From Labrenzia sp. DG1229 (GTDB lineage Bacteria > Pseudomonadota > Alphaproteobacteria > Rhizobiales > Stappiaceae): a stretch of 40,017 nucleotides of DNA. Both the position numbers and the translations under genes were made by a program. This document shows positions 26,633 to 34,434 of the stretch, piece by piece. The notes below the pieces were generated by a model. That model made no database searches and had not been told where the DNA came from. It worked only from the letters and a program-made list of their open reading frames with translations. Each line of letters opens with the position of its first letter. The stretch's first letter is position 1. The stretch lies in NCBI RefSeq assembly GCF_000521215.1, contig NZ_KI928921.1:347275-387291 (forward strand), read 5' to 3'.

Positions 26633-26697
26633 GATTCAGGATTTCGTGGGGCAAATCAGCGCATGGGCCATATCTTGTAGGGAACAAATCCTGAATC
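26633..26697. repeat. 12-bp perfect inverted repeat with 41-base loop
   Basis: GATTCAGGATTT at 26633-26644 pairs perfectly with AAATCCTGAATC at 26686-26697. The loop is G-rich in parts. A 12-bp perfect match at this distance is unlikely by chance in a short gap. A second small hairpin, TGGAG-tcgtt-CTCCA, follows at 26731-26745. A structured leader or small RNA upstream of the helicase gene is possible. Confidence 0.55.
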
Positions 26698-26877
26698 GCC
26701 CGAAGTCCGCGATTCGGTTTCGGTTTGTTCTGGAGTCGTTCTCCACAAGAATTTTGTTTGCTGTATTTCGATAGAATTTCACCAAAAGAAATGGCGACAT
26801 TATCGTCCGGCCTGTGCTAGACACGCGGCACTAGATATAGGCGCAGAGCCCGAAGAAAGCCGATCACAACCAATTCC

Positions 26878-29800
26878 ATGTCACGCCCACATACGTTGCC
26901 GCTGCCACCGTCGGCCAGGTCCCGCACCGTCACGGCTGTCCTTGGCCCCACAAACACCGGAAAGACCCATCTCGCCATAGAGCGCATGCTCGCGCAGTCC
27001 TCCGGCCTGATTGGACTGCCCTTGCGTCTGCTTGCGCGCGAGGTTTACGGACGGATCGTCGAACGTTCCGGTTCGGACTCGGTTGCCCTGATCACCGGCG
27101 AAGAAAAGATCATTCCGGAAAAACCTCGTTTCTGGGTTTCCACTGTCGAAGCCATGCCGCTCGATCTCGATACGGAGTTCGTCGCAATCGACGAGGTGCA
27201 GCTGGCCGGTAATCTCGACCGAGGACATGTCTTCACCGACCGCATCCTGAACCTTCGCGGCAAGTCGGAAACGCTTCTTCTGGGTGCAGCAACCGCGCGT
27301 CCGCTGCTGGAAAGGCTGCTCCCGGGCATAAATGTCGTTACGCGTCCTCGCATGTCGGTTCTGGAATATGCCGGGTCGAAAAAAGTGTCGCGCCTGCCGG
27401 CGCGGTCTGCAGTGGTCGCCTTTTCGTCAGATGAAGTCTATTCGATTGCAGAATTGATCCGGCGACAGCGCGGTGGCGCCGCCGTCGTGCTTGGTTCGCT
27501 TAGCCCGCGCACGCGCAACGCCCAGGTCGAACTGTTCCAGAACGGTGACGTCGACCATCTCGTTGCAACCGACGCAATCGGCATGGGACTCAACCTCGAC
27601 GTCCAGCACATTGCATTCGCCGGAAATCGCAAATACGACGGCTACCAGTACCGTCAGCTGACTCCATCGGAAATGGGACAGATTGCCGGACGGGCGGGTC
27701 GGCACACCAAGGACGGGACTTTCGGCGTGACCGGCCGGGTGGATCCGCTGGACGACAATCTGGTCGAACAGATTGAAAGCCACCACTTCGACAGCCTGAA
27801 AGTGCTGCAATGGCGCAACAGTTCGCTGGATTTTTCATCTGCACGTACATTGAGGCAAAGCCTCGATACGGTGCCTCAGGAACAAGGACTCGCGCGCGCA
27901 CCGACGGGTGATGACATGACCGCTCTTGAACTTTTATTGCGTGACACCGCAATTTCCGGCATGGCAAAGGGCGAAAAAGCGATCGAATTGTTATGGGATG
28001 TGTGTCAGGTACCGGACTATCGCAAGATCGCCCCGGCCAACCATGCAGAGCTGCTGAACACCATTTACACCCATCTGATGCAGGACAACTGCATCGCGGA
28101 TGACTGGTTCACGCGTCAATTGGCCTTCGCAGACCGCACAGATGGTGATATCGACACTCTCGCCAACCGGATTGCTCATATCCGGACCTGGACTTATGTT
28201 GCCAATCGCCCCGACTGGCTAGCCGATCCGGCCCACTGGCAGGGTGAAACGAGCAACATTGAAGACAAACTATCAGACGCCCTTCACGAGCGCTTGACGC
28301 AACGTTTCGTGGACCGGCGGACTAGTGTATTGATGCGACGTTTGAGAGAGAACGCAATGCTGGAAGCAGAAATTACCTCGAGTGGCGATGTGCTCGTAGA
28401 AGGTCAGCACATCGGAAATTTGCTTGGCTTCCGGTTTGCACCCGACGCGGCAGCTGAAGGCCCGGACGGAAAGACCGTTCGTGCCGCCGCACAAAAGGCC
28501 CTGACCACCGAAATCGAATCCCGGGCCGAGAAACTCGGCAAATCGGAAAACAGCGATTTCGTGCTGACATCGGAAGCCGCGATCCGTTGGCGTGGTGAAC
28601 CGGTTGCCAAACTGGTCGCCGGCGAAGACGTATTGACGCCGACGGCATTGCTGCTTGCAGACGAGCACTTGACCGGACCGGCGCGCGATACCGTGCAGAA
28701 CCGGCTCGAGCTTTGGGTGAAAGCCCAGATCGATACGCTTCTGAAACCGCTGGTCGACCTGAAATCCAGCGAAGGCCTCGAAGGGCTCGCCCGCGGCATT
28801 GCTTTTCGCATAGTCGAAGGGCTCGGCATTCTCGAACGCCAGGACGCCGCCGACGAGATTCGCCAGCTTGATCAGGACATGCGCGCTTCGCTGCGCAAGC
28901 ATGGCGTCCGTTTCGGTGCCTATACGATTTTTGTTCCTGCTCTTTTGAAGCCGGCACCAAGCCAGCTTCTTGCTCAGCTCTGGGCCTTGAAGCACGGTTC
29001 GCTGGATATGAACGGTATGACCGAATTGCCGCAATTGTCTGCGTCGGGACGGACGTCTATTCCGGTCGACGAAACCATTGACAAGGCGCTGTACAAGGTT
29101 GTCGGCTTCCGCGTGTGCGGCCCCCGGGCCGTCCGCGTTGACATACTGGAGCGTCTTGCCGACCTGATCCGGCCGTTGATCGCGTGGAAGCCTCTGGATG
29201 CGGAGGTAAGCCCGCCGGAAGGTGCGATCGAACAGGGTGGCGGTTTCATGGTGACCGTTGCCATGACGTCTTTGCTGGGTTGCGCCGGTGATGATTTCTC
29301 CGCTGTTTTGAAGTCGCTTGGCTATCGGGTTGAAACCCGGGAAATACAGCGTCCGGTGACCGCAAAACCAGACACTTCCCAAACTGCGGAAACACTTGCA
29401 GTTGAACCCGAAGCGAACGGCGAAAGCGCATCTGCCACGGAAGAATTGGCGGCTGATGCCGGGGCAACAGACGAAGAAACCACCTCTTCAACCCAAGACA
29501 CAACACCTGCTGAAGCGAATGCGGAGCCTTCCTCCGAAGACGCCGTGAATGTTGCTGAAACAGGCAATTCTGACGCGGCGGCAGCGATGCCGTCGGAAGG
29601 CGCCACCGGCGATACCACTGCGGAAGAGGCACCTGCCATCACAGTGACGGAGCCCGTCGAAGACGCGGCGCTCACTGCTCCAGCCGGTGACGACGCCGGA
29701 AAGGAAGAAACAGAAGGCGCAGAAACCGCCCCTTCCGAGGTCACGATTGCCGCGTCTTCCGATGAAGCTGCAGCAGAACCTGCCGAGATGGAAACCGTTA

Positions 29801-30111
29801 CGATCGAGATCTGGCGCCCGGGCCGTCAGGACCGGAGACCGCGCGGACGTCAGGACCAGCGGCGCGGTGACAACCGCAAGGGCCAAGGACAGGCTCCGAA
29901 AGGAGGTCATGGTGAAAAGCGCCACGGCAAGGGAGGCGGCGGAAAGGGTGGACCGAACCGCAATCGGAGCGGCCATCAGGGTGGTAACAGGGGATCTGAC
30001 GGCGGAAACCGCCGGAACAATCCGCCAAAGGACAAACCGATCGATCCGAATTCGCCGTTTGCCGCTCTCATGGCCCTCAAGGCGGATATGGATAACAAGG
30101 ACAAGAAGTAA
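26878..30111 (+). CDS. Suv3-like DExH RNA helicase with long disordered tail
   Basis: A 1077-aa helicase of the Suv3/SUPV3L1 type found in alphaproteobacteria and mitochondria. Walker A is GPTNTGKT with K29-T30, the box is D105-E-V-Q108 (DEVQ rather than DEAD), motif V is ATDAIGMGLNLD, motif VI is Q268-I-A-G-R-A-G-R275. A C-terminal helical region follows. From about residue 830 to 975 the protein is low-complexity, rich in Ala, Glu and Thr, then from about 977 to 1050 a basic Arg/Gly/Gln/Lys-rich tail (RGDNRKGQGQ and similar), ending in a short hydrophobic motif (PNSPFAALMALKADM). The tail probably binds RNA or a partner nuclease. Its TAA stop overlaps the presumed start of the S4 gene. Confidence 0.93.
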   Translation: MSRPHTLPLPPSARSRTVTAVLGPTNTGKTHLAIERMLAQSSGLIGLPLRLLAREVYGRIVERSGSDSVALITGEEKIIPEKPRFWVSTVEAMPLDLDTEFVAIDEVQLAGNLDRGHVFTDRILNLRGKSETLLLGAATARPLLERLLPGINVVTRPRMSVLEYAGSKKVSRLPARSAVVAFSSDEVYSIAELIRRQRGGAAVVLGSLSPRTRNAQVELFQNGDVDHLVATDAIGMGLNLDVQHIAFAGNRKYDGYQYRQLTPSEMGQIAGRAGRHTKDGTFGVTGRVDPLDDNLVEQIESHHFDSLKVLQWRNSSLDFSSARTLRQSLDTVPQEQGLARAPTGDDMTALELLLRDTAISGMAKGEKAIELLWDVCQVPDYRKIAPANHAELLNTIYTHLMQDNCIADDWFTRQLAFADRTDGDIDTLANRIAHIRTWTYVANRPDWLADPAHWQGETSNIEDKLSDALHERLTQRFVDRRTSVLMRRLRENAMLEAEITSSGDVLVEGQHIGNLLGFRFAPDAAAEGPDGKTVRAAAQKALTTEIESRAEKLGKSENSDFVLTSEAAIRWRGEPVAKLVAGEDVLTPTALLLADEHLTGPARDTVQNRLELWVKAQIDTLLKPLVDLKSSEGLEGLARGIAFRIVEGLGILERQDAADEIRQLDQDMRASLRKHGVRFGAYTIFVPALLKPAPSQLLAQLWALKHGSLDMNGMTELPQLSASGRTSIPVDETIDKALYKVVGFRVCGPRAVRVDILERLADLIRPLIAWKPLDAEVSPPEGAIEQGGGFMVTVAMTSLLGCAGDDFSAVLKSLGYRVETREIQRPVTAKPDTSQTAETLAVEPEANGESASATEELAADAGATDEETTSSTQDTTPAEANAEPSSEDAVNVAETGNSDAAAAMPSEGATGDTTAEEAPAITVTEPVEDAALTAPAGDDAGKEETEGAETAPSEVTIAASSDEAAAEPAEMETVTIEIWRPGRQDRRPRGRQDQRRGDNRKGQGQAPKGGHGEKRHGKGGGGKGGPNRNRSGHQGGNRGSDGGNRRNNPPKDKPIDPNSPFAALMALKADMDNKDKK

Positions 30112-30524
30112 TTTCCCCCGGTCGCACACAAGCTGCCGCTGAAACAGGCGGTGGCAGTCTGCGCATCGACAAGTGGCTCTGGTACGCCAGGGTCACCAAG
30201 TCCCGGTCCCTTGCCCAGAAACTGGCGACAACCGGCCACGTACGGATCAACAGGGACAAGATTTCATTCGCCAGCAAAACCGTCAGGATCGGTGATGTAC
30301 TGACCATCGCGTTGGAACGAAGGGTTCTGGTTCTGAAGATTGCCGGGCTCGGATCGCGGCGCGGTCCGTTCGAGGAAGCCCGCAAACTCTACGAAGACCT
30401 TTCACCTCCGCTGCCGCCCAAAAAGGAATTGCCACCGCCTGCACCCGGACAACGGGAGGCCGGTGCTGGTCGACCGACCAAGCGCGACCGACGCAAGATG
30501 GACGCGTTTCGCAGTGAAAGTTGA
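30111..30524 (+). CDS. S4-domain RNA-binding protein (Hsp15-like), apparent ATT start
   Basis: A 137-aa RNA-binding protein. The S4 domain is clear: LRIDKWLWYARVTKSRSLAQ at residues 17-36 and GHVRINRDKI after it, as in Hsp15/YrfH, a ribosome-associated heat-shock factor that recycles stalled 50S subunits. The frame is closed by TAA at 30093, and between there and the domain there is no ATG, GTG or TTG. The best start is ATT at 30111, which overlaps the helicase stop as TAATT, exactly where a TAATG overlap would sit, with AAGGA nine bases upstream. CTG at 30159 is the only near-standard alternative. TTG at 30312 would delete the domain. The C-terminal 45 residues are basic and Pro-rich. Confidence 0.85.
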   Translation: MSPGRTQAAAETGGGSLRIDKWLWYARVTKSRSLAQKLATTGHVRINRDKISFASKTVRIGDVLTIALERRVLVLKIAGLGSRRGPFEEARKLYEDLSPPLPPKKELPPPAPGQREAGAGRPTKRDRRKMDAFRSES

Positions 30525-30596
30525 TGCTGAATCCGGTATTTGAAGATAAAACGGAATAACTTTCTCTTGTCGGCAAGGATTGCGTCAACCTGTGCG

Positions 30597-30610
30597 CTTG
30601 CGTGTGCAAG
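30597..30610. repeat. small hairpin CTTGC-GTGT-GCAAG between S4 gene and fdxA
   Basis: Perfect 5-bp stem in the 221-base gap after the S4 gene. It has no T-tract. It may be part of transcription ending or of the fdxA leader. Confidence 0.3.
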
Positions 30611-30745
30611 GCAAAAACGATACCCAACACAGACCTATGGATGAATTCGTGCGCACGAAAGGCAAGTGCCGCACGCAAACGACCGCCGGGCGAATGAAGG
30701 GCGCAACAGCCACGAATTTCGCAACGGCACGCAGCGAGGATACCG

Positions 30746-31078
30746 ATGACCTACGTCGTCACAGACAATTGCATCAAATGCAAATACACGGACTGTGTTG
30801 AAGTCTGCCCGGTCGATTGCTTCTATGAAGGTGAGAATTTTCTCGTCATCAATCCGGATGAATGTATCGACTGCGGTGTCTGCGAACCGGAGTGCCCTGC
30901 AGAAGCCATTCTGCCGGACACGGAACCGGGCCTCGAGAAGTGGATCGAGATAAACGCGGAATACTCGGAAAAATGGCCGAACATCACCGAGAAAAAGGAG
31001 CCATTGCCGACTGCTGAGGAATTCGACGGTAAGGAAAACAAGTTTGAAGAGCATTTTTCGCCGAATCCACCGGCTTGA
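30746..31078 (+). CDS. fdxA: 7Fe-8S-type ferredoxin FdxA
   Basis: A 110-aa soluble ferredoxin. Cysteines of the first cluster group are C9, C12, C17, C21 and C25 in [18 protein letters not shown], and of the second C40, C43, C46 and C50 in [14 protein letters not shown]. This is the pattern of FdxA proteins carrying a 3Fe-4S and a 4Fe-4S cluster. The acidic C-terminal extension ([18 protein letters not shown]) is also typical. The start has CGAGGA five bases upstream. It moves electrons at low potential in the cytoplasm; partners are not visible. The helicase, S4, fdxA, carD order is often conserved in Hyphomicrobiales. Confidence 0.96.
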   Translation: MTYVVTDNCIKCKYTDCVEVCPVDCFYEGENFLVINPDECIDCGVCEPECPAEAILPDTEPGLEKWIEINAEYSEKWPNITEKKEPLPTAEEFDGKENKFEEHFSPNPPA

Positions 31079-31533
31079 TTCGTTCAGGTATTACCTATGC
31101 GGCGGTCTGCCGCATGCGTGATCCCGGCAATTGCGAATCATATTTGACCATTAATTTCAATACCCTGCACATAGTGTGCGGGCACAGCATTGTGGTGATT
31201 GTGCACCACGAAAGCGCGACACTTTAATTTTCCACAAAAGTATGTTACATATAGGGAACAGTCGCCACCCACGAGAACAACCCCCAAAACGGAGTTTCGA
31301 AAACGTGGTCCGGATCCCTGGGAAACCGGATGCGTCGGCTCCCGGCAGCTCTTATCGACTGAACAAGGTTCTATAGTGGAAATCGACGACTGACCAGCCC
31401 TGACACGCCGCATATCAACAGGCGTTCCATATCGGATCGCACGGCAGGATGCGTGTCGCAAAATTGAGGTGACCGTGCAACGGTCCAACACCGGTCCGAA
31501 CGGATCGAAAACTGCGCAGGAGAGATTACGAGT
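31079..31533. other. gap between fdxA and carD
   Basis: 455 bases without a convincing gene. It holds the hairpin after fdxA (listed separately), GTGGTG-N6-CACCAC at 31192-31209, and a small stem GACCG-tgcaa-CGGTC at 31471-31485 just upstream of carD. An AT-rich stretch around 31220-31260 (ending CATATAGG) may hold the carD promoter; this leaves a leader of some 270 bases. Confidence 0.4.
31097..31115 (+). terminator. hairpin after fdxA, possible terminator
   Basis: Perfect stem ATGCGGC-GGTCT-GCCGCAT, 18 bases after the fdxA stop. There is no following T-tract, so it is at best a weak or Rho-linked terminator or a stabilising 3' end. Confidence 0.4.
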
Positions 31534-32130
31534 ATGGCAACGAATCCCAAAAAGGCCGCGCAGCGTCAAGGTTTCAAGACCGGCGAGTATATCGTTTATC
31601 CGGCACACGGTGTCGGCCAGATTACCGCGATTGAAGAGCAGAATGTTGCGGGCCACTCTTTGGAGTTGCTCGTCATCGTTTTCGAGCAGGACAAAATGAC
31701 CCTCCGCGTTCCGGTTGCAAAGATCACATCAGTGGGAATGCGCAAACTCGGCGATCCGGCAGCGGTCAAGAAAGCTCTGGAAACGGTTCGCGGCCGCCCG
31801 CGTGTGAAGCGCACAATGTGGAGCCGCCGTGCACAGGAATACGAAGCAAAGATCAACTCTGGCGACCTGAATGCAATTTCCGAGGTTGTTCGAGATCTCT
31901 TCAGATCCGACAGTCAGCCGGAACAGTCTTACTCAGAGCGGCAGCTCTATGAAGCGGCTCTGGACCGGATGGCGCGCGAAATCGCTGCTGTTAACAAGTG
32001 TTCTGAAACTGAAGCGGTCAAACAGATCGAACAGAACCTTGCGAAATCACCGAGTCGTTTGAAAGCTGCAGCAGCAGCTGAAGCCGAAGCGGAAGCAGAA
32101 GATGATGAAGACAAGGAAGAAGCTGCTTGA
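31534..32130 (+). CDS. carD: CarD-family RNA polymerase-binding regulator
   Basis: A 198-aa global transcription factor. The N-terminal Tudor-like RNA polymerase-interaction domain (about residues 9-65) is seen in FKTGEYIVYPAHGVGQI and LRVPVAKITSVGMRKL. The following helical domain (about 80-170) contacts promoter DNA and stabilises open complexes in known CarD proteins. It ends in an Ala/Glu/Asp-rich acidic tail (AEAEAEAEDDEDKEEAA), longer than in the mycobacterial protein. The start has GGAGAG about nine bases upstream. It has its own strong terminator, so it is monocistronic in the downstream direction, and it is essential in several relatives. Confidence 0.96.
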   Translation: MATNPKKAAQRQGFKTGEYIVYPAHGVGQITAIEEQNVAGHSLELLVIVFEQDKMTLRVPVAKITSVGMRKLGDPAAVKKALETVRGRPRVKRTMWSRRAQEYEAKINSGDLNAISEVVRDLFRSDSQPEQSYSERQLYEAALDRMAREIAAVNKCSETEAVKQIEQNLAKSPSRLKAAAAAEAEAEAEDDEDKEEAA

Positions 32131-32166
32131 TATCGAGCAGTTTTTTACTGTCACTGACAGTTGAGA

Positions 32167-32194
32167 GGCCCGGCCAAATGCCGGGCCTTTTTTT
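32167..32194 (+). terminator. Rho-independent terminator after carD
   Basis: Perfect 8-bp GC-rich stem GGCCCGGC-CAAAT-GCCGGGCC followed directly by seven T, 36 bases after the carD stop. It is the clearest intrinsic terminator in the window. Confidence 0.95.
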
Positions 32195-32300
32195 GTTCAG
32201 GACTACTCTCGAAACCCCGTCAGGCAATGTAGACAAGGGTTTACGCTCGCGCAACAATCACGCAGAAGTGCACAAAATCTGCGCCAATGCTCCCGATAAG

Positions 32301-32330
32301 TGATCTAACCTACGCTTCGGTACGTAATTC
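32301..32330 (+). promoter_or_regulatory. candidate RpoE (ECF sigma)-type promoter of rpoH
   Basis: TGATCT at 32301-32306, an 18-base spacer and TAATTC at 32325-32330 resemble the TGATC/TAA promoters of the singlet-oxygen-responsive RpoE-ChrR system, which drives rpoHII in Rhodobacter. Transcription would begin about 20 bases before the ATG and leave room for the GGAG ribosome site. The match is partial and the spacing is judged by eye. Confidence 0.45.
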
Positions 32331-32357
32331 TCCCGAGATCCCATCGGAGCGCCAATC

Positions 32358-33221
32358 ATGTCAGGAAACGAAAAGCGGCAACTGGTTCAAGCGGCAATGA
32401 AAGCCCCTTACCTCACACGTGAAGAGGAAAGGGAGCTGGCGGTACGCTGGCGCGAGCAAAAGGACGAGAAGGCGCTGGAGAAGCTGTCGCTGTCGCACAT
32501 GCGGCTCGTGATTGCCGTTGCCTCTCGGTTCCGGAATTTTGGATTGTCGCTCGGCGACCTGATCCAGGAAGGTCATGTCGGCCTGCTCGAAGCAGCCGCC
32601 CGGTTTGAGCCGGAGCGGGAAGTCCGTTTTTCGACCTACGCCACCTGGTGGATCCGGGCCTCAATACAGGATTACATTTTGCGCAACTGGTCGATCGTTC
32701 GCGGCGGCACATCATCTTCGCAAAAAGCCCTCTTTTTCAATCTGCGCCGGTTGCGTGCGAAACTCTCCAGCAACCAGACACCGCTCACGGACAGCGAGCT
32801 ACACCAGAAGGTTGCCGACGCAATCGGCGTCAAGCAGTCCGATGTTGCCTTGATGAGCGCCCGTCTGTCGGGCCCCGACACATCGCTGAATGCACCGGTC
32901 GCCGACAGCGAAGGCTCGAGTGCCGACCGGCAGGATTTCCTGGTGTCCGATGCGCCCCTGCCGGACGAAATCGTCACCGGTAACATCGACTCCGAGCGGC
33001 GCCACAAGTGGCTCTGCTCGGCGCTCAGGGTGTTGAGTGAGCGCGAACTCAGGATCGTCAGGGAACGCCGCCTTTCCGAAGACGGTGCAACTCTCGAGTC
33101 GCTTGGTGCAAAGCTTGGAATTTCCAAGGAGCGCGTGCGCCAGATCGAAAGCCGCGCCATGGAAAAACTGAAATCGGCACTCCTTGCCGAACAACCCGAC
33201 AAGGCGGTCTACAGCACATAA
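32358..33221 (+). CDS. rpoH: RpoH-type (sigma-32) RNA polymerase sigma factor, possibly RpoHII
   Basis: A 287-aa group 3 sigma factor. Region 2 is clear (LSHMRLVIAVASRFRNFGLS, LIQEGHVGLLEAAARFEPE, FSTYATWWIRASIQDYILRN). The RpoH box typical of sigma-32 is QKALFFNLRRLR at about residues 122-133. Region 4 ends in the helix-turn-helix LGAKLGISKERVRQIESRA. Alphaproteobacteria often carry two RpoH proteins; the candidate RpoE-type promoter suggests that this is the oxidative-stress type RpoHII, but no second copy is in the window for comparison. The ATG has GGAG eight bases upstream. Convergent with the frameshifted hydrolase. Confidence 0.93.
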   Translation: MSGNEKRQLVQAAMKAPYLTREEERELAVRWREQKDEKALEKLSLSHMRLVIAVASRFRNFGLSLGDLIQEGHVGLLEAAARFEPEREVRFSTYATWWIRASIQDYILRNWSIVRGGTSSSQKALFFNLRRLRAKLSSNQTPLTDSELHQKVADAIGVKQSDVALMSARLSGPDTSLNAPVADSEGSSADRQDFLVSDAPLPDEIVTGNIDSERRHKWLCSALRVLSERELRIVRERRLSEDGATLESLGAKLGISKERVRQIESRAMEKLKSALLAEQPDKAVYST

Positions 33222-33254
33222 CCGGCTCTTTTCAGGCCTCCACGGCGCAGTGAC

Positions 33255-34279
33255 TTATTTGAGCTGCAACACGAATGCGCTCATCGTATCGGCGATCCTC
33301 CCGTGAATGGCTGCCCTGTCGGTGCCTGCAGGATCATCGCAAATCGGATCGTCTTGTTCGTCTTTCAGCAACCTGGCGCCCCGGTCCGTACATTCGGCCA
33401 GAAACGTGAAATGATGCGCCGGGGACAGCGTGACGTGGCTCGCGTCTTTCAGTTTCCCGACCAGATTGCTACCGGTCTCACCGACATCCGTCGCCGGCCA
33501 GAGGTTTTCCCTGCCCAGACTGATCACCTGTATGGGGATTGAAGTCTCCGACAGGCTGTCGTCGTCGACCGCGTATGTAAAACCGGGGTCAATTGCAATC
33601 ACCCCTGCGATACGCGTGTCCAGACCGCTTTCTTCCAGACCGTCCGCCATGCTGACCAGGTCCACATCTCCCTTTGCGAAAAACAGGCAATCCTGAGCGG
33701 TTCCTTCGAAACGACTGCAATATTCCGCATAGGCCTTCGCATCAAAAGAAACCCCCGCCATTGTGAGGGCGCTCGCACCCCCAAGAGAGAAGCCTGCAGC
33801 AACAACGCGCTCTTCGTCGATGAATTGCGAAAAATATGGATCTGACAGCAGATGATCAAGAACAGCACTGAGGTCGGCCGCCCGCTCCGCGGGTTGCAGG
33901 GACCGGCGTGGCGACGAGTCTCCGGAGGTTGATCCTGGATGATTGACACCAACAACGATGATGCCCCGTTTGGCCAGCGCCGACGACATCCAGGACAAGG
34001 TATCCATGTTGCCACCGGATCCAGGGAAAACAACAAAACGGGATACCGGCCTTTCTTCATGCCGGCTCCTATCAATGCCTTGGTACCCTTGAAGAGCGGG
34101 TTCTTGCCGATAAAACCGGCATAGGTTCTGGTTCCTGCGGGATACCAGATCGATCCCTGCATCAGCGACGGCCTGTGTGTCGCGGATACCGGGAAACGGT
34201 CAAAGCCGGCCAACTCCTGTTCATCAGCATTGGCAACGCTTGCTGACAAAAGAGACAGGGCAAAGAGAAAACGCTTCAT
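33255..34279 (-). pseudogene. secreted alpha/beta hydrolase, frameshifted
   Basis: Two overlapping minus-strand frames join into one exported alpha/beta hydrolase of about 340 aa. The 5' part starts at ATG 34279 (AAAGGA upstream) with a signal peptide (LFALSLLSASVANA) and runs to VLLFS. The 3' part continues with GGNMDTLSWMSSALAKRG, the nucleophile GFSLGGAS and a His near the end (LSPAHHF). The break is in a run of three C on the coding strand (34024-34026 on the plus strand); one more C would restore FSPGSGGNMD, the expected oxyanion loop. It may be a real mutation, a phase-variable tract or a sequencing error. Divergent from an AraC-type regulator. Confidence 0.85.
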
Positions 34280-34434
34280 GATCGAACATCCTTTCTGGAT
34301 CTGCGCTTGGGTGATTGGATGGTCTTTCTCTGGCACCTGCCTCCCAACCTGGCGTCCTAAAACCGGATTTAGGTCGCCTCGAACCCGTATTTGTCCTATC
34401 GCGTTGTCTCGTCATTGCATTAACTGAGACGAAG

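Larger units (their letters stand above)
26084..26877. other. long gene-free region between pyc and the helicase gene
   Basis: A 794-base gap between divergent genes with no convincing coding frame on either strand; the short open frames present have no family resemblance and no ribosome sites. It is more AT-rich than its surroundings and holds several inverted repeats (listed separately), a TTGACA hexamer at 26573-26578 and another at 26534-26539. It must contain the pyc and helicase promoters and may encode a small RNA. Confidence 0.5.

Noticed and set aside
26506..26694. Possible small protein in the pyc-helicase gap
   Set aside because: 62 codons, no ribosome site, and it runs through the 12-bp inverted repeat; a non-coding role is likelier.
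28273..29382. 369-codon frame on the minus strand opposite the helicase
   Set aside because: Lies inside the helicase coding region, has no protein family features, and its composition is that of the antisense of a GC-rich gene.
30580..30801. 73-codon plus-strand frame overlapping the fdxA start
   Set aside because: Overlaps the certain FdxA gene in another frame and has no protein-like features.
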